The position numbers were made by a program, and so were the translations under genes. From Solirubrobacterales bacterium (GTDB lineage: Bacteria > Actinomycetota > Thermoleophilia > Solirubrobacterales > Solirubrobacteraceae): DNA of 8,269 nt. Every line of letters begins with the position of its first letter. Positions within the stretch are counted from its first letter, which is position 1. Below, piece after piece: positions 5,409 to 8,269 of this stretch. The stretch lies in the NCBI GenBank assembly GCA_013696535.1, contig JACCYI010000193.1, positions 1 to 8,269 of the forward strand, given 5' to 3'. The notes beneath the pieces were generated by a model. The model was not told the origin of the DNA. It did no database searches and worked only from the letters and a program-made list of their open reading frames with translations.

Positions 5409-6271
5409 GCGGCGGCTCGAGCCGTCGCGGCTTCTTCCGCGACCTCGGGGGCGCCGCACGGGAGCTCCGTGGCGTGGACGACGACGGGGGCGAGGAGTCG
5501 GTCGTGCCGCGAACGGTCTCCGGGCTCGCCGACGAGGAGCTCGACCGCTACGCGCGGCAGCTCGTGCTGCCGCAGTGGAGCGAGGCCGCCCAACTCGCGC
5601 TGCGCGGCTCTAGCGTCCTCGTCGTCGGAGCCGGCGCACTGGGCTCGCCCGTGTCTCTCTACCTCGCCGGCGCCGGGGTGGGGCGCCTGGGTGTCGTGGA
5701 TTGCGATGCTGTGGAACTCTCGAACCTGCACCGTCAGCTTCTGCACTTCACGCCGGACGTCGGCGTCCCGAAGGCGCGCAGCGCGGCGGCGAAGCTGGGC
5801 TTCCTGAACCCTGAAGTCGAGGTGGTCCCCTACGACGTCCGCCTGGACAATGGCAACGCGGCCGGTCTCCTCGAGGGGCACGACGTCGTAGTCGACTGCT
5901 CGGACTCCTTCGAGACGCGCTATGCGGTCAACGCCGCGTGCTGTGCGGCTCGCATGCCGCTCGTCGAAGGGGGGGTGAGCGGGCTGGCCGGGATGATCAT
6001 GGCCGTCCGACCCGGGGCGAGCGCTTGTTACCGCTGCGCCTTTCCTTCGCCACCACCGCCCGACTCGCAGCCCACGTGCGCCCAGGCCGGTGTCCTCGGT
6101 CCGGCCGCCGGGGTCGTCGGCTCCTTGCAGGCGCTCGAAGCGCTGAAGCTGCTCACCGCGTTCGCCCTCCCGCTCACGGACGCCTTCTCGCAGGTGGAGC
6201 TCATGGAGCTCTCGTTCACCACGGTCCGCGTCGCCCGCCGGCCGGACTGCCCGGACTGCGGGCTCTTGTAG
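5405..6271 (+). CDS. ThiF/MoeB/HesA-family E1-like adenylyltransferase
   Basis: E1-like enzyme, 288 residues, that would adenylate the C-terminal glycine of a small carrier such as ThiS, MoaD or CysO before sulfur transfer. The N-terminal helix region LDRYARQLVLP is typical. The nucleotide loop is GAGALG (75-80), followed by VVDCDAVELSNLHRQLLH (97-114, Arg110), Lys123, and DCSDSFETRYAVN (164-176). Four cysteines in CYRC (208, 211) and CPDC (282, 285) should bind zinc. Cys225 in TCAQAGVLGP matches the position of the ThiF active-site cysteine. There is no C-terminal rhodanese domain. The start is the GTG overlapping the tusA-like stop. The first 40 or so residues are an extra, polar segment beginning SSRRGFFRDLGG, which looks like a twin-arginine motif but lacks the hydrophobic stretch for export. 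The true carrier partner is not in this window, so ThiF, MoeB and CysO-type roles stay open. Confidence 0.9.
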   Translation: MSGGSSRRGFFRDLGGAARELRGVDDDGGEESVVPRTVSGLADEELDRYARQLVLPQWSEAAQLALRGSSVLVVGAGALGSPVSLYLAGAGVGRLGVVDCDAVELSNLHRQLLHFTPDVGVPKARSAAAKLGFLNPEVEVVPYDVRLDNGNAAGLLEGHDVVVDCSDSFETRYAVNAACCAARMPLVEGGVSGLAGMIMAVRPGASACYRCAFPSPPPPDSQPTCAQAGVLGPAAGVVGSLQALEALKLLTAFALPLTDAFSQVELMELSFTTVRVARRPDCPDCGLL

Positions 6272-6281
6272 CCTCATTCTT

Positions 6282-7022
6282 GTGCTGGGTCTCGGGACAG
6301 TGGCGCGCGTCGCGGGCGAGCTGCGACGCGACGTGGCGGCGGTCCGTGAGCGGGATCCGTCTGCGCGCCGTGCCTCGTCCGCCGAGATCGTCGCGACGTG
6401 GCCGGGTGTGCACGCACTGCTCACGCATCGCATCGCGCACGCGCTCGACAGCGCTGGGCTGCCCGTGCTCCCACGTGCCCTGGCACATGCCGCCCGTGCC
6501 GTCACGGGCATCGAGATCCATCCCGCGGCCTCGGTCGGCAAGGGCTTGTTCGTCGACCACGGGTCAGGCGTGGTGATCGGCGAGACGGCCGAGATCGGGA
6601 CGGACGTGACGATCTATCAGGGCGTGACCCTCGGCGGCACGGGCTTCTCGACCGGCAAGCGCCACCCGACCCTGCAGGACAACGTGACGATCGGCGCCGG
6701 CGCGCAGCTGCTCGGCCCGATCACGGTCGGCCACGGGGCGAAGATCGGTGCGAACGCGGTCGTCATCCATGACGTCCCGCCGAACTCGACCGTGGTCGGC
6801 AACCCTGGCCATCCCGTGAGGGTGGAAGGCCGCAGGCCCGAAGGGCCCGACGCCGACTGGGTCCACCTCCCTGACCCCATCGCGGACGCTCTGAAGGCGA
6901 TGTCGCGCCGGGTCGCCGAACTTGAAGCCACGGTGGCCGAGTTGCGAGGGGAGACCGGGTCGGCGCCTGCCGAAGTCGTGGCGCTGCGGCCTGTGCGCGG
7001 ACCGAACCCGGCCGGGGGCTGA
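6282..7022 (+). CDS. cysE: Serine O-acetyltransferase
   Basis: Acetylates L-serine with acetyl-CoA to O-acetylserine, the substrate of CysK; 246 residues. An N-terminal helical part (RDVAAVRERDPSARRASSAE, 16-35) leads to a left-handed beta-helix of hexapeptide repeats (about 75-180). The catalytic pair is Asp92-His93 in FVDHGSGVVIGETAEIG, with GGTGFSTGKRHPTL (118-131, His128) as the acetyl-CoA loop. After VVGNPGHPVRV comes an added tail with a short predicted coiled coil (ALKAMSRRVAELEATVAELR, 203-222). The protein ends NPAGG, not in the Ile that anchors enterobacterial CysE in the CysK active site, so a classic cysteine synthase complex is not expected. The start is GTG 6282, 10 bases after the E1 gene; GTG 6300 is an alternative. 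Neither has a strong ribosome site. Confidence 0.94.
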   Translation: MLGLGTVARVAGELRRDVAAVRERDPSARRASSAEIVATWPGVHALLTHRIAHALDSAGLPVLPRALAHAARAVTGIEIHPAASVGKGLFVDHGSGVVIGETAEIGTDVTIYQGVTLGGTGFSTGKRHPTLQDNVTIGAGAQLLGPITVGHGAKIGANAVVIHDVPPNSTVVGNPGHPVRVEGRRPEGPDADWVHLPDPIADALKAMSRRVAELEATVAELRGETGSAPAEVVALRPVRGPNPAGG

Positions 7023-7058
7023 AGATTCGCGGGTCGCCGGCACGGGCAGAAGCAGGTT

Positions 7059-8269
7059 GTGCGCCTTCCTTCGACCGCTGGTCTCCTCCTCATCGCCGTG
7101 CTCGCATGGGCGTCACCCGCTCTCGCGCAGAGCAGCCTCGCCGAGCCTGCCACGAGCGCCTCCCAGATCTCGGACGCCGCTCGTGCGCTCCGATCCGATC
7201 CGGTGTACGTCAGCCCCGACGCTGAGCCGGGGCTGACCGAGAACGAGGCGGGGGCGCTCCGCGACCGGATCAGGTCCTCGGACGCCGGACCGATCTACGT
7301 GGCCCTGCTGCCACGGAGCGTCAGGAGCAGCTCGAGCGGAGTTCGCGGCGCCTTACGAGATTTGATCCAAGAACTCAGGCGCGACGGCACGTACGTCGTC
7401 GTGTCGGGCACCAGCCTCCAAACCAACAGCAACACCGTGCGAGGTGTGGGCGGTCTGGCGACTCAGGCAATCCAATCCCAGGGCGCTCAAGGTGTCAACG
7501 CTGTTCTCACCGATTTCGTGGATCGGGTCGGCGGGCGCATGGACCGAGCCGTTGGCCCCGCCCGTCCGAGCAACGGCAACGGCGACGGTGGAAGCTCGGG
7601 TGCTGGGCTGCTCCTGATCGGCGGCCTCGCCGTCGGCGCGGGCGGTCTTGCCGTCGCCTCCCGGCGCCGCCGGCGCAAGGCGGATGTGGCCGAGCTCGAA
7701 GAAGTCAAGGACAACGTCCGTGACGATCTCGTAGCGCTCGGCGACGACATCCGCCTCCTCGACATCGACATGGAGCTCGACACCACTCCCCAACCGGCCA
7801 AGGAGGCTTACGGGCAGGCGGTGGGCGCGTACGAACGAGCCGAGCAGACGTGGGAGATGGCTCGCAGCCCGGAGGACCTCGAGCCGGTCGGTTCGGCGCT
7901 CGAGGAGGGCCGCTACTCGATGGTGGTGGCCAAGTCGCTGGTCGAAGGCCGTCAGCCGCCCGAGCGCCGTCCGCCGTGCTTCTTCGATCCACGTCATGGT
8001 CCATCGACCCGGGACGTCGAGTGGGCACCCCCTTACGGCGAGCCACGCCTCGTGCCGGCCTGCCAGGCGGATGCGGTGCGTCTGGAGAGCGGTGAAGACC
8101 CGCGGGTCCGCGAGCTCATGGTCAACGGGATGCGCACGCCGTACTACAACGCCGGACCCGCGTACGCGCCCTTCGCCGGTGGGTTCTACGGAGGATTCGG
8201 CGGAGGCCTGCTGCCCGGTCTGCTGATCGGCTCGATGCTGGGCGGCGGTATGGGGATGGGCATGGGAGC
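7059..8269 (+). CDS. Secreted, membrane-anchored TPM-like protein (3' end outside window)
   Basis: The frame opens at GTG 7059 and stays open for 403 codons to the window end. Residues 1-23 are a signal peptide (basic start, LLLIAVLAWASPALA, likely cut before Gln24). Residues 40-160 look like the TPM-like extracytoplasmic region of actinobacterial proteins: RSDPVYVSPDAEPGLT, GPIYVALLP, then GTYVVVSG. A Gly/Asn/Ser linker (171-181) precedes one membrane helix (182-200) and a stop-transfer RRRRRK. After this comes a charged, helical, probably cytoplasmic segment (208-298) and a region with Cys307 and Cys335 (CFFDPRHGPSTRDVEWAPP), ending in a glycine-, methionine- and aromatic-rich stretch. I do not know a proven function; a role in envelope maintenance is only an inference. 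It starts 36 bases after cysE and may be cotranscribed, with weak AGCAGG before the GTG. Confidence 0.8.
   Translation, partial: MRLPSTAGLLLIAVLAWASPALAQSSLAEPATSASQISDAARALRSDPVYVSPDAEPGLTENEAGALRDRIRSSDAGPIYVALLPRSVRSSSSGVRGALRDLIQELRRDGTYVVVSGTSLQTNSNTVRGVGGLATQAIQSQGAQGVNAVLTDFVDRVGGRMDRAVGPARPSNGNGDGGSSGAGLLLIGGLAVGAGGLAVASRRRRRKADVAELEEVKDNVRDDLVALGDDIRLLDIDMELDTTPQPAKEAYGQAVGAYERAEQTWEMARSPEDLEPVGSALEEGRYSMVVAKSLVEGRQPPERRPPCFFDPRHGPSTRDVEWAPPYGEPRLVPACQADAVRLESGEDPRVRELMVNGMRTPYYNAGPAYAPFAGGFYGGFGGGLLPGLLIGSMLGGGMGMGMG

Noticed and set aside
5381..6541. Minus-strand 386-codon frame opposite the E1 and cysE genes
   Set aside because: Longest antisense frame in the window, but it lies opposite two genes with full catalytic motifs and shows only Arg/Ala-rich composition.
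7353..7997. Minus-strand 214-codon frame near the right end
   Set aside because: Opposite the TPM-like gene, whose signal peptide, membrane helix and conserved tail make the plus strand the coding one.
1..8269. CRISPR array, mobile element, phage or toxin-antitoxin system
   Set aside because: No spaced direct repeats, transposase, integrase or paired small toxin and antitoxin genes could be seen; the coding content is mostly housekeeping and regulatory.

Overview
This is a GC-rich, gene-dense window from what looks like a high-GC actinobacterium. My best guess is the Thermoleophilia (Gaiellales/Solirubrobacterales), based on protein flavour and gene content only; no rRNA or marker phylogeny is available to prove it. 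I found no tRNA, rRNA, CRISPR array, insertion sequence or phage gene. Most genes lack a clear Shine-Dalgarno sequence. Several have a TANNNT-like hexamer a few bases before the start codon, as expected of leaderless mRNAs.

Layout. 1-651: 3' end of glutamyl-tRNA synthetase (gltX), whose 5' part lies outside the window. 781-1875: an HDOD/HD signalling protein fused to a LuxR-type DNA-binding domain. 1847-2200 (minus): a VanZ-like membrane protein, overlapping the previous gene tail to tail and nearly abutting, head to head, the next gene. 2217-2609: a cysteine-free Rrf2 regulator resembling CymR. 2720-3226 (minus) and 3776-4198 (plus): two divergent paralogues of the MpsC/DUF2294 family. The space between them is rich in inverted repeats and holds a 25-codon membrane microprotein (3599-3676). 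4223-7022: a tight sulfur cluster, cysK, tusA-like, ThiF/MoeB-like E1 enzyme, cysE. 7059-8269: the start of a secreted, membrane-anchored protein with a TPM-like N-terminal region, cut by the window end.

How the genes fit together. CysE makes O-acetylserine and CysK turns it into cysteine with sulfide. The TusA-like protein and the E1 enzyme between them suggest that cysteine synthesis is linked to a sulfur relay, for example for thiamine, molybdopterin or tRNA thiolation. The Rrf2 protein upstream has no cysteines and so cannot be an Fe-S sensor of the IscR kind. Its position makes it a candidate cysteine/sulfur regulator like CymR. The most unusual points are: the mixed cysK-tusA-E1-cysE operon with no carrier protein or JAMM protease in the window; the HDOD-LuxR fusion with an apparently complete HD metal site; the divergent DUF2294 pair with a microprotein; and the diglycine C-terminus of CysE next to an E1-like enzyme. 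I do not see a clearly new defence or mobile system.
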